Positions 26,962 to 36,950 of a stretch of DNA of 64,000 nucleotides are shown piece after piece (position 1 is the stretch's first letter; each line of letters starts with the position of its first letter). Position numbers and translations under genes: made by a program. The stretch is from an uncultured Clostridium sp. (lineage in GTDB: Bacteria > Bacillota > Clostridia > Clostridiales > Clostridiaceae): assembly GCA_900540255.1 (NCBI GenBank), contig UQFE01000007.1, forward strand, positions 33,260 through 97,259, read 5' to 3'. The notes beneath the pieces were generated by a model. The model worked only from the letters and a program-made list of their open reading frames with translations, was not told the origin of the DNA and searched no databases.

Positions 26962-27241
26962 AAGCTAGTTAGTAGTTAGTAGTTAAGGATGAAACTTTAA
27001 ATCAGTGACAAGTGATAAGTGGCAAGTTATTAGTGATAAGTGGCAAGTGACAAGTGGCAAGTTAAGGATGAAACTCCTAGGGGAGTTTCTAAAAAATAAA
27101 TCAAAGAAATTCCCCAAGGAATTTCAACATCAACTACTAACTACTAACTAAAAACTATAAACTATAAAAGTGGTTTCTGAAAATATATTTTTAAATTCAG
27201 CCTAAGCTGAATTTATACCTAAACTTATCATTTGAAACTAA
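26962..27241. repeat. Nested or composite heptamer-armed repeats, copies 5a and 5b, in the argG leader
   Basis: A TAGTTAG-type arm (26968-26990) is followed by an array of AAGTGAC, AAGTGAT and AAGTGGC units (about 27003-27062), hairpin AAACTCC/GGAGTTT (about 27071-27090), hairpin GAAATTCC/GGAATTTC (27105-27124) and TAGTTAG-type right arms (27130-27160). A further AAATTCAGC/GCTGAATTT hairpin (27194-27213) and arm CTTATCATTTGAAAC complete it. The order suggests one element inserted into, or recombined with, another. Confidence 0.75.
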
Positions 27242-27265
27242 GTAAAAAAAGGGGGCTTTTTATAT

Positions 27266-28489
27266 ATGAAAAAATTTAATAAGGTTGTTTTGGCTTATTC
27301 AGGAGGATTAGACACATCAATTATAATCTCATGGCTTAAGGAAACTTATGGTTGTGAAGTTATTGCTGTAGTTGGCAATGTTGGACAAACTGATGAATTA
27401 GAAGGATTAGAAGAAAAGGCATTAAAAACTGGAGCATCAAAAATTTATATTGAAGATTTAACAAAGGAATTTGTTTATGATTATATCTTCCCTACCCTTC
27501 AAGCTGGAGCTGTATACGAGGGAAAATATTTATTAGGAACTTCTTTTGCTAGACCTTTAATTGGAAAGAGACTTGTTGAAATTGCAAAAAAGGAAGGGGC
27601 AGATGCAATTTGTCATGGCTGTACTGGTAAAGGAAATGACCAAGTTCGTTTTGAACTTGCAGTTAAAAACTTTGCACCTGAAATACCTATTATAGCACCA
27701 TGGAGAATTTGGAATATAAAATCTCGTGAAGAAGAAATTAAATATGCATTAGATCGAGAAATACCAATAAAAATAACTTATGAAACTAATTATAGTAAAG
27801 ATAAAAATCTTTGGCACTTAAGCCATGAAGGATTAGATTTAGAATTTCCTGAAAATGAACCTAAATATGATAAGATATTAGAAATGTGTAAAACATTAGA
27901 AGATGCTCCTGATACTGCAACTTATATAACCTTAAGCTTTGAAAAGGGTATTCCTGTTGCACTTAATAGAATAAAAATGGATGGGGTCTCATTAATTCAA
28001 GAATTAAATAAAATAGGTGGAGAAAATGCCATTGGTATTATGGATATGGTAGAAAATAGACTTGTTGGAATGAAATCAAGAGGTGTTTACGAAACTCCAG
28101 GTGGTACTATACTTTATAAGGCTCATGCTGATTTAGAGGAAATTTGTTTAGATAAAACAACTCATCATTTTAAACAATCAATTGCCTTAAAATTTGCTGA
28201 TTTAGTTTATAATGGTGAATGGTTTACTCCACTTAGAGAAAGTCTTTCTGCTTTTGTTTCTAAAACTCAAGAAACTGTTACAGGTGATATTAAGCTTAAA
28301 CTATATAAAGGCAATATTGTTAATGCCGGAATGAACTCTCCTTACTCTTTATACAGCGAAGAATATGCTACTTTCGGTGAAGATGGCGTATACAATCAAA
28401 AGGATTCAGAAGGATTTATAAATCTTTATGGTTTACCAACAATAGTAAACTCAAAGATGAAAGAATCTTTAAAGAATAAGGATAAATAA
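27266..28489 (+). CDS. argG: Argininosuccinate synthase
   Basis: Joins citrulline and aspartate with ATP to give argininosuccinate, the penultimate step of arginine synthesis. Signature: [17 protein letters not shown] (ATP pyrophosphatase loop, about 8-24), ATP-contacting [14 protein letters not shown], and [13 protein letters not shown]. Length 407 is typical. AGGGGG precedes the ATG. It is the first gene of argGHCJBDF, behind an ArgR-controlled promoter and a long repeat-filled leader. argH follows after 1 nt. Confidence 0.96.
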   Translation: MKKFNKVVLAYSGGLDTSIIISWLKETYGCEVIAVVGNVGQTDELEGLEEKALKTGASKIYIEDLTKEFVYDYIFPTLQAGAVYEGKYLLGTSFARPLIGKRLVEIAKKEGADAICHGCTGKGNDQVRFELAVKNFAPEIPIIAPWRIWNIKSREEEIKYALDREIPIKITYETNYSKDKNLWHLSHEGLDLEFPENEPKYDKILEMCKTLEDAPDTATYITLSFEKGIPVALNRIKMDGVSLIQELNKIGGENAIGIMDMVENRLVGMKSRGVYETPGGTILYKAHADLEEICLDKTTHHFKQSIALKFADLVYNGEWFTPLRESLSAFVSKTQETVTGDIKLKLYKGNIVNAGMNSPYSLYSEEYATFGEDGVYNQKDSEGFINLYGLPTIVNSKMKESLKNKDK

Positions 28490-28490
28490 A

Positions 28491-29891
28491 ATGAAACTTT
28501 GGGGTGGAAGATTTACAGAGGGAGTTAATGAGTTAGTTAATACCTTTAACTCCTCTATTTCAATTGATTCAAGAATGTATAAAGAAGATATTGAGGGTAG
28601 CCTTGCTCATGTTAAAATGTTAGGAAAGCAAGGAATTATCCCTCTTAAGGATAGTAAAAAAATAGTTGAAGGCTTAAAAGAAATATTAATTAGAATTGAT
28701 AATGGAACTATACAAATAGATAAAGATGCTGAAGATATCCATAGTTTTATTGAAAGTATCTTGACTTATTACATTGGTGATGAAGGTAAAAAACTTCATA
28801 CTGGAAGAAGCAGAAATGACCAAGTTACCTTAGATACAAAATTATACTTAAAAAAATATTTAAAAACTATACTTCAAGAAGTTTTAAATCTTAATGAAAC
28901 ATTCTTAGAAAAAGTAAAAGATAATATAACTACAATAATGCCAGGATATACTCATATGCAGAAAGCTCAGCCAATTACCTTTGCCCACCATTTATTAGCT
29001 TATTGTGAAATGTTTAAAAGAGATATAGGCAGACTTTTTGATTGTTATAAAAGACTTGATGAAATGCCACTTGGAAGTGGAGCTTTAGCAACATCTACAT
29101 ATCCAATTGATAGAGACTTTGTTGCATCAGAACTTGGATTTTCTAAAATTACTCTTAATAGTTTAGATTCTGTTTCTGATAGAGATTATGCAATTGAATC
29201 TCTTTCTGTACTTTCTTTAATAATGATGCATTTATCAAGATTTTCTGAAGAAATTATTCTTTGGTGTACTGGTGAATTTAATTTTATCGAATTAGATGAT
29301 AGCTATAGTACAGGAAGTAGTATAATGCCTCAAAAGAAAAATCCAGATGTTGCAGAATTAGTTCGTGGAAAATGTCCAAGAGTTTATGGAGATTTAATGA
29401 CATTACTTACTGTAATGAAAGGACTTCCACTTGCTTATAATAAGGATATGCAAGAAGATAAAGAAGCATTATTTGATGGATTAGATACTACTCTCCTTTC
29501 ACTTCAAACTTTCAATGGAATGATAAAAACAATGAAAGTTAAAAAAGATAATATGAAAAAATCTGCTTCTGGTGGATTTACTAATGCTACTGATGTTGCT
29601 GATTATCTTGTAAAGAAAGGTATGCCATTTAGAAATGCTCATGAAGTTGTTGGTAAAATTGTTCTTTATTGCATAGATAACGATATTGCTATAGATGATT
29701 TAACACTTGAAGAATTTAATAAATTTTCTTCTATCTTCGAAGAAGACATATATAATGCAATTGATTTATTAACTTGTGTTGAAGAAAGAAGCGTTATTGG
29801 AGGTCCAAGTTCCTCATCAGTGAAAATACAAATTGAAATTTTAGAAAAATTTATTAAAACAAACAAGGAGAATTTATCATGTTTAAAGTAG
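28491..29891 (+). CDS. argH: Argininosuccinate lyase
   Basis: Cleaves argininosuccinate into arginine and fumarate, the last step. The fumarase/aspartase family signature [12 protein letters not shown] is present at about residues 280-291, with MWGGRF-like [10 protein letters not shown] at the N-terminus and [10 protein letters not shown] at about 104-113. The length of 466 is normal. It begins 1 nt after the argG stop and its end overlaps argC by 13 nt. Confidence 0.96.
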   Translation: MKLWGGRFTEGVNELVNTFNSSISIDSRMYKEDIEGSLAHVKMLGKQGIIPLKDSKKIVEGLKEILIRIDNGTIQIDKDAEDIHSFIESILTYYIGDEGKKLHTGRSRNDQVTLDTKLYLKKYLKTILQEVLNLNETFLEKVKDNITTIMPGYTHMQKAQPITFAHHLLAYCEMFKRDIGRLFDCYKRLDEMPLGSGALATSTYPIDRDFVASELGFSKITLNSLDSVSDRDYAIESLSVLSLIMMHLSRFSEEIILWCTGEFNFIELDDSYSTGSSIMPQKKNPDVAELVRGKCPRVYGDLMTLLTVMKGLPLAYNKDMQEDKEALFDGLDTTLLSLQTFNGMIKTMKVKKDNMKKSASGGFTNATDVADYLVKKGMPFRNAHEVVGKIVLYCIDNDIAIDDLTLEEFNKFSSIFEEDIYNAIDLLTCVEERSVIGGPSSSSVKIQIEILEKFIKTNKENLSCLK

Positions 29892-30913
29892 GAATAATTG
29901 GTGCCACTGGATATGTTGGCGTTGAATTATTAAGGCTTTTACTTAATCATGATCAAATTACAGTTTCAGCTATTTCCTCTTCTACCTTTAAGGATGAGGA
30001 AATTAGTTCTGTATATAAAAGCTTTTTTAATAAAACAGCCTTAATATGTAAAGATAAAAGTGACGTTATTAATAGAAGTGATTTAATTTTTACTGCTCTT
30101 CCTCACGGATTAAGTGAGGAAATTGCAGAACAAGCAATAAATAAAAATAAAAAAGTAATAGACTTAGGAGCTGATTTTAGATTAACTTCTGAATCTACTT
30201 ATGAACAATGGTATGGCAAAAAATTCATTTACAAATCTCTTCATTCTAAAAGTATTTATGTATTACCTGAGTTTAATGGTAATAAAATCAAGGATTATAA
30301 TATAATTGCAAATCCAGGGTGTTATCCTACAAGTATTTCACTTGGCCTTATGCCTTTATTAAAAAATAATTTAATTCATACTAAAAATATAATTTGTGAT
30401 TCAAAGTCAGGTATTACTGGTGCTGGAAGAGGTCTCTCATTAAAAACTCATTTTGCAGAAGCAAATGAAAACTTTACTGCTTACGGTGTTGGAAGCCATA
30501 GGCATACTCCAGAAATAGAACAAACATTATCTTGTATGGCAAATGAAAATGTTGAAATAACTTTTACTCCTCATTTGCTTCCTGTTAATCGCGGTATCCT
30601 ATCTACAATTTACTGCGAAACTAAAGATAAACTTACCTTAAAAGAAATTCACGCTATATATATAAAACAATATGAAAATGAAGAATTTGTCCATGTACTA
30701 CCTTTAGGACAAACCGCTGAAATAAAACATGTTAAATACACTAACAATTGTCATATATCACTTCATCAAAATTATAGAAAAGATAAAATTATTATAATTA
30801 GTGTTATAGATAATATGGTAAAAGGATCTGCAGGACAAGCTATTCAAAATATGAATATTATGCTTGGTATTCCTCAAAATACAGGGCTTAAATTAATAGC
30901 ACCTAGTTTTTAA
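29879..30913 (+). CDS. argC: N-acetyl-gamma-glutamyl-phosphate reductase
   Basis: NADPH-dependent reduction of N-acetylglutamyl phosphate to the semialdehyde. The N-terminal Rossmann motif is [15 protein letters not shown] (about 5-19). The catalytic cysteine lies in NPGCYPTS (about 146-153), with SGITGAGRG after it. Length 344 is normal. Its ATG overlaps the end of argH by 13 nt with AAGGAG upstream, so translation is coupled. Confidence 0.95.
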   Translation: MFKVGIIGATGYVGVELLRLLLNHDQITVSAISSSTFKDEEISSVYKSFFNKTALICKDKSDVINRSDLIFTALPHGLSEEIAEQAINKNKKVIDLGADFRLTSESTYEQWYGKKFIYKSLHSKSIYVLPEFNGNKIKDYNIIANPGCYPTSISLGLMPLLKNNLIHTKNIICDSKSGITGAGRGLSLKTHFAEANENFTAYGVGSHRHTPEIEQTLSCMANENVEITFTPHLLPVNRGILSTIYCETKDKLTLKEIHAIYIKQYENEEFVHVLPLGQTAEIKHVKYTNNCHISLHQNYRKDKIIIISVIDNMVKGSAGQAIQNMNIMLGIPQNTGLKLIAPSF

Positions 30914-30999
30914 TATTAATAAATTTAATTTACAATGTAAAAAGTTAATTTTTTTATTGATTTATATTTTCTTATTTTAAAGAAAGAAGGTATTATTTT

Positions 31000-32226
31000 A
31001 TGTTTATAGACAAAAATTTAACCATATGCTCTCCTATTGGATTTAAAGCGTCTGGAATTCATTGTGGCTTGAAAAAGAATTTATTAAAAAAGGATTTATC
31101 TTTAATATACTCTGATGTTGTTGCTTCTTCTTGTGGAGTATATACAAAAAATAAAGTTAAAGGTGCTCCTCTTATTGTAACTAAACACCATTTAAATAAT
31201 AAAAAAGCTCAAGCAATAATAATTAATAGTGGAAATGCTAATACATGTAATGGTGCTAATGGCTTATCTAATGCAAAAAAAATGACACAGCTTTGTGCTA
31301 AAGAATTAAATATAAAAAATGATAATGTTCTTGTTGCATCAACAGGTGTAATTGGAGTTCCTTTAAATATAGATGCAATTAAAGATGGTATTCCTAAATT
31401 AGTCAATAATTTATCATCTAACTTTGAAGAAGCTAAAAATGCCGCATTAGCAATTATGACTACTGATACTACTGAAAAGCAAGCTGGAATTATAATTGAA
31501 ATTGAAAATAAAAAAATAACAATTTCAGCTATGGCTAAAGGTTCTGGAATGATTCATCCTAATATGGCTACTATGCTTTCTTTTATAACAACTGATATTT
31601 CTATTTCTCCCTCTCTTCTTAAAGAAGCATTAAAAGAAAGTGTTAATCTTTCCTATAATAGAATTAGTGTGGATGGTGACTCTAGCACCAATGATATGGT
31701 ATTAATTATGGCAAATGGACTTGCCAATAACAAAACTATAACTGAAAAAGATGATAATTATAATTTATTTTTAAAAGCACTAACAGCTTTAAATATATAT
31801 GTTTCTAAAAAAATTGCAAAAGATGGCGAAGGTGCAACTAAACTTATAGAGTGCACTGTTAAAAATACAAATTCTATTGAAGATGCAGAAATTCTTTCTA
31901 AAAGTGTAATATCATCAAGCCTAGTAAAAGCAGCAATGTTTGGAAGTGATGCTAATTGGGGAAGAATTCTTTGTGCATTAGGTTACTCTAATATAGATTT
32001 TGATCCTGAAAAAGTTAATATTTCTTTTTCAAGTACTGCTGGAAACATAATTGTTTGTAAAGATGGTTCTCCAGTAAGCTTTGATGAATCTAAAGCAAAA
32101 GAAATATTATTTCAAAATGAAATTAAAATTTTAATAGATATAAAACAAGGAAATTCAGAAGCAACTTGTTGGGGCTGTGATTTAACTTATGATTATGTAA
32201 AAATTAATGGTGATTATCGCAGTTAA
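31000..32226 (+). CDS. argJ: Bifunctional ornithine acetyltransferase / N-acetylglutamate synthase
   Basis: Transfers the acetyl group from N-acetylornithine to glutamate, closing the cyclic arginine pathway. The proenzyme self-cleaves before the nucleophilic Thr in KGSGMIHPNMATMLSF (T at about 191). GSDANWGRILCALGY and the C-terminal GCDLTYDYVKINGDYRS match the family. Length 408 is normal. Because ArgJ recycles acetyl groups, no argA or argE is needed and none is seen. Confidence 0.96.
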   Translation: MFIDKNLTICSPIGFKASGIHCGLKKNLLKKDLSLIYSDVVASSCGVYTKNKVKGAPLIVTKHHLNNKKAQAIIINSGNANTCNGANGLSNAKKMTQLCAKELNIKNDNVLVASTGVIGVPLNIDAIKDGIPKLVNNLSSNFEEAKNAALAIMTTDTTEKQAGIIIEIENKKITISAMAKGSGMIHPNMATMLSFITTDISISPSLLKEALKESVNLSYNRISVDGDSSTNDMVLIMANGLANNKTITEKDDNYNLFLKALTALNIYVSKKIAKDGEGATKLIECTVKNTNSIEDAEILSKSVISSSLVKAAMFGSDANWGRILCALGYSNIDFDPEKVNISFSSTAGNIIVCKDGSPVSFDESKAKEILFQNEIKILIDIKQGNSEATCWGCDLTYDYVKINGDYRS

Positions 32227-32295
32227 TAATTTTTGCTTATCAATTAACCATTTTAAATCTGCTCTAATTATTAAAGCTATAGGAGGTGGAAAAAA

Positions 32296-33150
32296 TTGAA
32301 CTATGCTCAACATGCTAATATATTAGTTCAAGCATTACCTTACATACAAGAATACTATGGTAAAACCATTGTTATTAAATATGGTGGGAATGCAATGATT
32401 AATGATGAGTTAACCTCAACTGTAATAAATGATATTATTCTTATGAAATGTATTGGTATAAATCCAATAATTGTTCATGGTGGTGGACCAGATATTAGTA
32501 CTACATTATCTAAAATGAACCATAAAAGTAAATTTATAAATGGTTTAAGATATACTGATGAAACTACTATAACAGTTGCACAAATGGTCTTAGCTGGAAA
32601 AGTAAATAAAGACTTAGTTAAGCTTATTGAAAAAACAGGTGGAAAAGCTATTGGTTTATCTGGAATTGATGGTTCACTAATTAAAGCTAAAAAATTAAAT
32701 TCTGAAATTGATTTAGGCTTTGTTGGAGAAATAACATCTGTAAATACCGATCTTTTAAACTTAGCTATGAATTCTGGACATATTCCTGTAGTTTCCTCTA
32801 TAGCTATTGGAGAAAATGATAACAATAGTTATAACATTAATGCAGATACATGTGCTTCAAAAATTGCCTCTGCTTTAAAAGCTGAAAAATTAATCCTACT
32901 AACAGATGTACCAGGTGTAATGACAAATCCAAATAACACTTCAACCTTAATTTCAACCTTAAGATTACATCAAATTCCTAAATTAACTGCAGATAAAGTA
33001 ATAAATGGTGGTATGATTCCTAAAATAAACTGCTGTGTAGAATCAGTAAGAATGGGAGTTAAAAAAGCTCATATAATCGATGGAAGAATCAAACATTCCA
33101 TTTTACTAGAACTACTATCCGAAAAAGGAATAGGAACGGAAATATATTAA
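32296..33150 (+). CDS. argB: Acetylglutamate kinase
   Basis: Phosphorylates N-acetylglutamate, in arginine-producing organisms with ArgJ often the feedback-controlled step. Family marks: VIKYGGNAM (about 26-34), IVHGGGPDI (about 57-65), GGKAIGLSGIDG and the ATP site LLTDVPGVM (about 201-209). It starts with TTG at 32296, led by a strong AGGAGGTG. The N-terminus is of the arginine-sensitive long form length (AQHANILVQALPYIQEYYGKT). Length 284. Confidence 0.95.
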   Translation: MNYAQHANILVQALPYIQEYYGKTIVIKYGGNAMINDELTSTVINDIILMKCIGINPIIVHGGGPDISTTLSKMNHKSKFINGLRYTDETTITVAQMVLAGKVNKDLVKLIEKTGGKAIGLSGIDGSLIKAKKLNSEIDLGFVGEITSVNTDLLNLAMNSGHIPVVSSIAIGENDNNSYNINADTCASKIASALKAEKLILLTDVPGVMTNPNNTSTLISTLRLHQIPKLTADKVINGGMIPKINCCVESVRMGVKKAHIIDGRIKHSILLELLSEKGIGTEIY

Positions 33151-33292
33151 TTAGTTTCAAGTGACAAGTGACAAATTTATGTATAAATTCAGCTAATGCT
33201 GAATTTAATAAAATATATTTTCAGAAATTCCATAAGGAATTTCATCCTTAACTTGCCACTTGTCACTTACCACTAACTCCTAACTATACTAA
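33150..33292. repeat. Heptamer-armed palindromic repeat, copy 6 (argB-argD gap)
   Basis: Left arm TTAGTTTCAAGTGACAAGTGAC, hairpin AAATTCAGC/GCTGAATTT (about 33185-33205), hairpin GAAATTCC/GGAATTTC (about 33223-33243), right arm CTTAACTTGCCACTTGTCAC followed by TAACTCCTAACTA. It begins at the argB stop and ends just before the argD ribosome site. Confidence 0.82.
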
Positions 33293-33309
33293 CTCTCGGG
33301 GTGATTTTA

Positions 33310-34476
33310 ATGAATTTATTTAAAGAGCAAAAAGAATATTTAATGGATACTTATTCAGTTCTTCCTATTGAAGTTTTAAATGGAAAAGGTTCTTATTTAT
33401 TCGATATTAATAATAAAAAATATATAGATTTTACTAGTGGAATTGGTGTTAATTCCTTAGGCTATAATAATGAATTATGGAAAAATGAAATAATATCTCA
33501 GCTTAATTCATTTCAACACTTATCAAATATTTTTTCAAATAATTCTACTGTGTCATTAGCAAAAAAACTTTGTGAACTTTCTGGAATGAGCAAAGTATTT
33601 TTTTCAAATTCAGGTGCTGAAGCAAATGAATGTGCAATTAAACTTACAAGAAAATATAGCTTTGATAAATATGGTAAAAATAGAGGTGCTATTTTATCAT
33701 TAAAGCAATCATTTCATGGAAGAACTTTAGCTACATTAACAGCAACAGGTCAAGATAAATTTCATAACTACTTTTTCCCTTTTCCTACAGGATTTAAATA
33801 CAGTTCAGCTAATTCTATAGATGAATTAAAGGAAAACCTTACTCCTGATGTTTGTGCTATCATAATGGAAGCAATTCAAGGTGAAGGTGGAGTTCATCCC
33901 CTTAATAAAAATTTTGTTTTAGAAGCTTTTAAATTAGCTAAAGAAAATGATATTTTAATTATATTTGATGAAGTTCAATGTGGTATTGCAAGAACTGGAA
34001 ATTTATTTGGATATAATCATTTCAATGTTTTTCCAGATATAGTTACTTGTGCAAAAGGACTTGGTGCTGGACTTCCAATAGGTGCTGTTTTATGTAATGA
34101 TAAGCTTTCATATACTTTTAATCCTGGAGATCATGGTTCAACCTTTGGTGGAAATCCTGTTGTATGCGCTGGTGCACTTTCTGTTTTAAATCAACTTTGT
34201 AATTCAAATACTTATAATGATATTAAAAATAAAGGTGAATATATAAAGCAATCTATTTTAAAAGAAAATATAAAAAATGTTATAGATGTTCGCGGGTTAG
34301 GATTAATGATAGGTATTGAAATTAATGGGGATTCTTCTGAATTTCAAAAGAAGGTATTAGAAGATGGTTTACTAGTCTTAACCGCAGGTAAAAATGTAAT
34401 AAGACTACTTCCCCCACTAAACACACCAATGGAAGACATTAAATCAGGAGTTAAAATACTTTTAAATAATCTGTAG
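33310..34476 (+). CDS. argD: Acetylornithine aminotransferase
   Basis: PLP-dependent class III aminotransferase that makes N-acetylornithine from the semialdehyde and glutamate. Features: GIGVNSLGY, FFSNSGAEANECAIKL (about 91-106), FHGRTLATL, IFDEVQCGIARTG and the PLP lysine in TCAKGLGAGLPIG. I use ATG 33310 with GGGGTGA upstream; a GTG at 33301 is in frame but would overlap that site. Length 388 is normal. Confidence 0.95.
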   Translation: MNLFKEQKEYLMDTYSVLPIEVLNGKGSYLFDINNKKYIDFTSGIGVNSLGYNNELWKNEIISQLNSFQHLSNIFSNNSTVSLAKKLCELSGMSKVFFSNSGAEANECAIKLTRKYSFDKYGKNRGAILSLKQSFHGRTLATLTATGQDKFHNYFFPFPTGFKYSSANSIDELKENLTPDVCAIIMEAIQGEGGVHPLNKNFVLEAFKLAKENDILIIFDEVQCGIARTGNLFGYNHFNVFPDIVTCAKGLGAGLPIGAVLCNDKLSYTFNPGDHGSTFGGNPVVCAGALSVLNQLCNSNTYNDIKNKGEYIKQSILKENIKNVIDVRGLGLMIGIEINGDSSEFQKKVLEDGLLVLTAGKNVIRLLPPLNTPMEDIKSGVKILLNNL

Positions 34477-34650
34477 ATAGTTGCAAGTTTCAAGTGACAA
34501 GTTTCAAGTTAAGGTATAAATTCAGCTTAAGCTGAATTTAATAAATATAATTTTAGAAACTCCCCAAGGAGTTTCCTCCTTAACTTGCCACTTGCCACTC
34601 TACACTTGCCACTTATCACTTGCCACTTGTCACTCCCTAATCCTAACTAA
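34477..34650. repeat. Heptamer-armed palindromic repeat, copy 7 (argD-argF gap)
   Basis: Left arm GCAAGTTTCAAGTGACAAG, hairpin AAATTCAGC/GCTGAATTT (about 34518-34539), hairpin GAAACTCC/GGAGTTTC (about 34556-34575). The long right arm is made of CTTGCCA, CTTATCA and CTTGTCA units. It begins at the argD stop and ends just before the argF ribosome site. Confidence 0.85.
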
Positions 34651-34663
34651 AAAGGAGGTTTTT

Positions 34664-35584
34664 ATGAATAAAGATTTGTTACGTATGGATAATCTTTCTA
34701 AAGATGAAATTTTGGATATATTAAACCTTGCTGATCAATTAAAATACGAAAGAAAACATGGCATAGAGCATCCTATACTAAAAGGTAAATCTCTAGGTAT
34801 GATTTTTGAAAAAGCTTCAACACGTACTAGAGTTTCTTTTGAAGTTGGAATGTATCAACTTGGAGGACATCCTCTTTTTTTAAGTTCTAAAGACTTACAA
34901 ATAGGACGTGGTGAAGCTATACAGGATACTGCTAGAGTTTTATCAAGATACTTAGATGGAATAATGATAAGAACATTTTCACAAGAAGAAGTTGAAACAT
35001 TAGCTGAATGTTCATCTATTCCTATAATTAATGGATTAACAGATGAGGAACATCCTTGCCAAGTTTTAGCTGATTTAATGACAATAAGAGAAAATAAGCT
35101 TATTCTTGAGGGATTAAAAGTTGCATATATAGGTGATGGCAACAACATGTGTAATTCTTTAATAATAGGATGTTTAACTTTAGGAATGCATATATCTATT
35201 GCTAATCCCCTAGGTTATAAACCTCCTAAATATTATATTGAAAAGGGTAAAGCTTTAGCTATAAAAAATAGTGTTTCTTTTGAAATGACCGAAGATCCAA
35301 AAGTAGCTATTAAAGATGCTGATGTAATAATAACTGATGTTTGGGCTAGTATGGGCCAAGAATCTGAAACAAAAAAGCGTCAAATTGCTTTTAAAGGATA
35401 TCAAGTTAATTCAGAAATTATGAAATTAGCTAATGATGATGCTATAGTTCTTCATTGTCTTCCTGCTCATAGAGGCGAAGAAATTACTGTGGAAATTATT
35501 GAAGCTCATGCTAATGTTATATTTGAAGAAGCTGAAAATAGACTTCATGCACAAAAAGCAATATTAGTAAAACTATTATCATAA
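34664..35584 (+). CDS. argF: Ornithine carbamoyltransferase
   Basis: Makes citrulline from ornithine and carbamoyl phosphate. Carbamoyl phosphate site FEKASTRTRVSFE (STRTR about 52-56), HPCQVLADL (about 131-139), and HCLPAHRGEE (about 267-276). The start is ATG 34664 behind AAGGAGG. An upstream in-frame start at 34592 would translate part of the repeat element and is rejected. Length 306 is normal. This is the last gene of the operon, followed by a terminator. Confidence 0.95.
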   Translation: MNKDLLRMDNLSKDEILDILNLADQLKYERKHGIEHPILKGKSLGMIFEKASTRTRVSFEVGMYQLGGHPLFLSSKDLQIGRGEAIQDTARVLSRYLDGIMIRTFSQEEVETLAECSSIPIINGLTDEEHPCQVLADLMTIRENKLILEGLKVAYIGDGNNMCNSLIIGCLTLGMHISIANPLGYKPPKYYIEKGKALAIKNSVSFEMTEDPKVAIKDADVIITDVWASMGQESETKKRQIAFKGYQVNSEIMKLANDDAIVLHCLPAHRGEEITVEIIEAHANVIFEEAENRLHAQKAILVKLLS

Positions 35585-35594
35585 AAATTATAAT

Positions 35595-35640
35595 AATTAA
35601 ACTGCACCTATATAATTAACAAGAGGCAGTTTAATTTTCT
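35595..35640 (+). terminator. Terminator of the arg operon
   Basis: AATTAAACTGC/GCAGTTTAATT with a 20-nt loop and a following TTCT, 10 nt after the argF stop. Confidence 0.75.
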
Positions 35641-35663
35641 ATTTATTTCTTTAATTTTACTTA

Positions 35664-35905
35664 TTAAAAATTATCTATAATATATTTTTTAAATAAATTT
35701 ACTGATGGTGTTAAATACCTATTCTTTAATGTTGCTAAATATATAAATCTTTCATGTGATGGATTTACTATAGGCAATACTTTTACATTGTAATATTTTA
35801 ATGAAGATATCTTAGGTACTACTGCTATTCCATAATTTATTTCAACTAAACCTGCAACAGCATTATCTTCTTCAACTTCACAAATTATATTAGTTAAATA
35901 GATTA
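35664..35905 (-). pseudogene. LysR-type regulator, C-terminal fragment
   Basis: On the minus strand about 80 codons read EVEEDNAVAGLVEINYG, IAVVPKISSLKYYNVKVLPI and LTPSVNLFKKYIIDNF before a TAA. This is the end of a LysR effector-binding domain. No helix-turn-helix and no start precede it; upstream the frame meets TGA near 35915. It stands head to head with an MFS remnant, the normal arrangement of a LysR gene and its target. Confidence 0.75.
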
Positions 35906-35950
35906 TTCATACATAAAAACGTTAAATTTTTATCAAGAAGGAATATTAAA

Positions 35951-36432
35951 ATGCAAAATACGCTTACTAAAAATAAGTATATGCCAACGGCATTATCTAT
36001 GTATATAAATTATTTTATACATGGTATGGGAGCTATCATATTAGCTCAAAATATTGATTTTTTAATGGAACAATTAAATACTAACAAAGCAGAATAATGT
36101 TAACTATTCTTTGGATGTTCCCAAGTACAAAAACTTGTATAATTGCAGCATTTGTAATAGGTTTCTCTGCTACTGGTGGTGTATTACAATTAGCATTAAC
36201 TTCAATGTCAGAATTATTCCCAACAAGCAAGGGTAAAATTACTGGTATAGTATTTACTTCTTCAAGCTTAGCTTCTACTATAGTACCAAGTATCACTGGT
36301 ATATTAGCAGATATAAGCTTAAGCCATGTAATATTATTCGATATGGGAATAACAACTTTAGGTGTTGTATTAGTACTTATAGTTAATATTAGATATAAAT
36401 ATGAGTTAAAAGCTTCTAAAAATGTAGCTTAA
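35951..36432 (+). pseudogene. MFS transporter with internal deletion
   Basis: The first 48 codons (35951-36097) encode a typical MFS N-terminus (MYINYFIHGMGAIILAQN) and end in TAA. Overlapping it as TAATG, a second frame (36097-36432, 111 aa) encodes the last three to four membrane segments (FVIGFSATGGVLQLALTSM, ELFPTSKGKITGIVF and TSSSLASTIVPSITGILAD). Some 240 residues of a usual 400-residue MFS protein are missing, so it cannot be functional. The substrate is unknown. Confidence 0.78.
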
Positions 36433-36568
36433 TAAATTAAAGGAAATTGTACCAAAATACAACTTCCTTTTTTATTTAGCTTTAATCAATATTTTAAATT
36501 TTTATTATTCTAAAACTTAATAGCTTTAATAAATATATAATATAATAATAAATTAAGGAGCTATTAAA

Positions 36569-36799
36569 GTGTATAAAATTGAAATTAAGGATTTTGGTGA
36601 AAATAAAATTTCTATTTGTAAAGTAATACCTCACATAAATTATAAGGAATTATACACCTTAGTGAAGCCTTATACAAATGAACTTCACCTTTCCTTTTCA
36701 CTTCCTAATGATTGCCCTAATGGAAGCACTTGGGGTAATATTTATGCTAATGATAAAATTATTGGCCAAATTAAAATGTGTTATATTCATATAAAATAA
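36569..36799 (+). CDS. Hypothetical small protein, 76 aa
   Basis: No family recognised. It starts with GTG at 36569 behind AAGGAG at the proper distance. A mixed alpha/beta composition (MYKIEIKDFGENKISICKVI, LSFSLPNDCPNGSTWGNIY) with no signal peptide suggests a small cytosolic domain. Codon use resembles neighbours. It stands alone between the MFS remnant and a terminator region. Confidence 0.55.
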   Translation: MYKIEIKDFGENKISICKVIPHINYKELYTLVKPYTNELHLSFSLPNDCPNGSTWGNIYANDKIIGQIKMCYIHIK

Positions 36800-36854
36800 T
36801 TTAACTAAAAATTTTAATGCTATATAACCTTACATATAAGCCATAAAACTTAAT

Positions 36855-36942
36855 AAAAAAATCCCCTAAATATAAAACAATATATTTTAAAATAATTTTT
36901 TTATCTTAATTATATTGGTTAAATAACGGGGATTTTTTATTA
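36855..36942. terminator. Possible bidirectional terminator
   Basis: AAAAAATCCCC (about 36857-36867) pairs with GGGGATTTTTT (about 36928-36938) around a long AT-rich loop. T-runs lie on both strands. It is close to the stop of the MFS gene at 36951 and after the 76-aa gene. Confidence 0.55.
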
Positions 36943-36950
36943 ATATTAAA

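Noticed and set aside
27003..27062. Short tandem repeats suggesting a CRISPR array
   Set aside because: Units are 7 bp with no spacers, and they form one arm of a palindrome. No cas genes are present.
34592..34663. Upstream extension of argF, translating as a CHLSLATCHS-like peptide
   Set aside because: It is the translated right arm of a heptamer repeat; the real ribosome site AAGGAGG lies just before ATG 34664. Similar peptides appear wherever these repeats are read as protein (for example 22071-22634).
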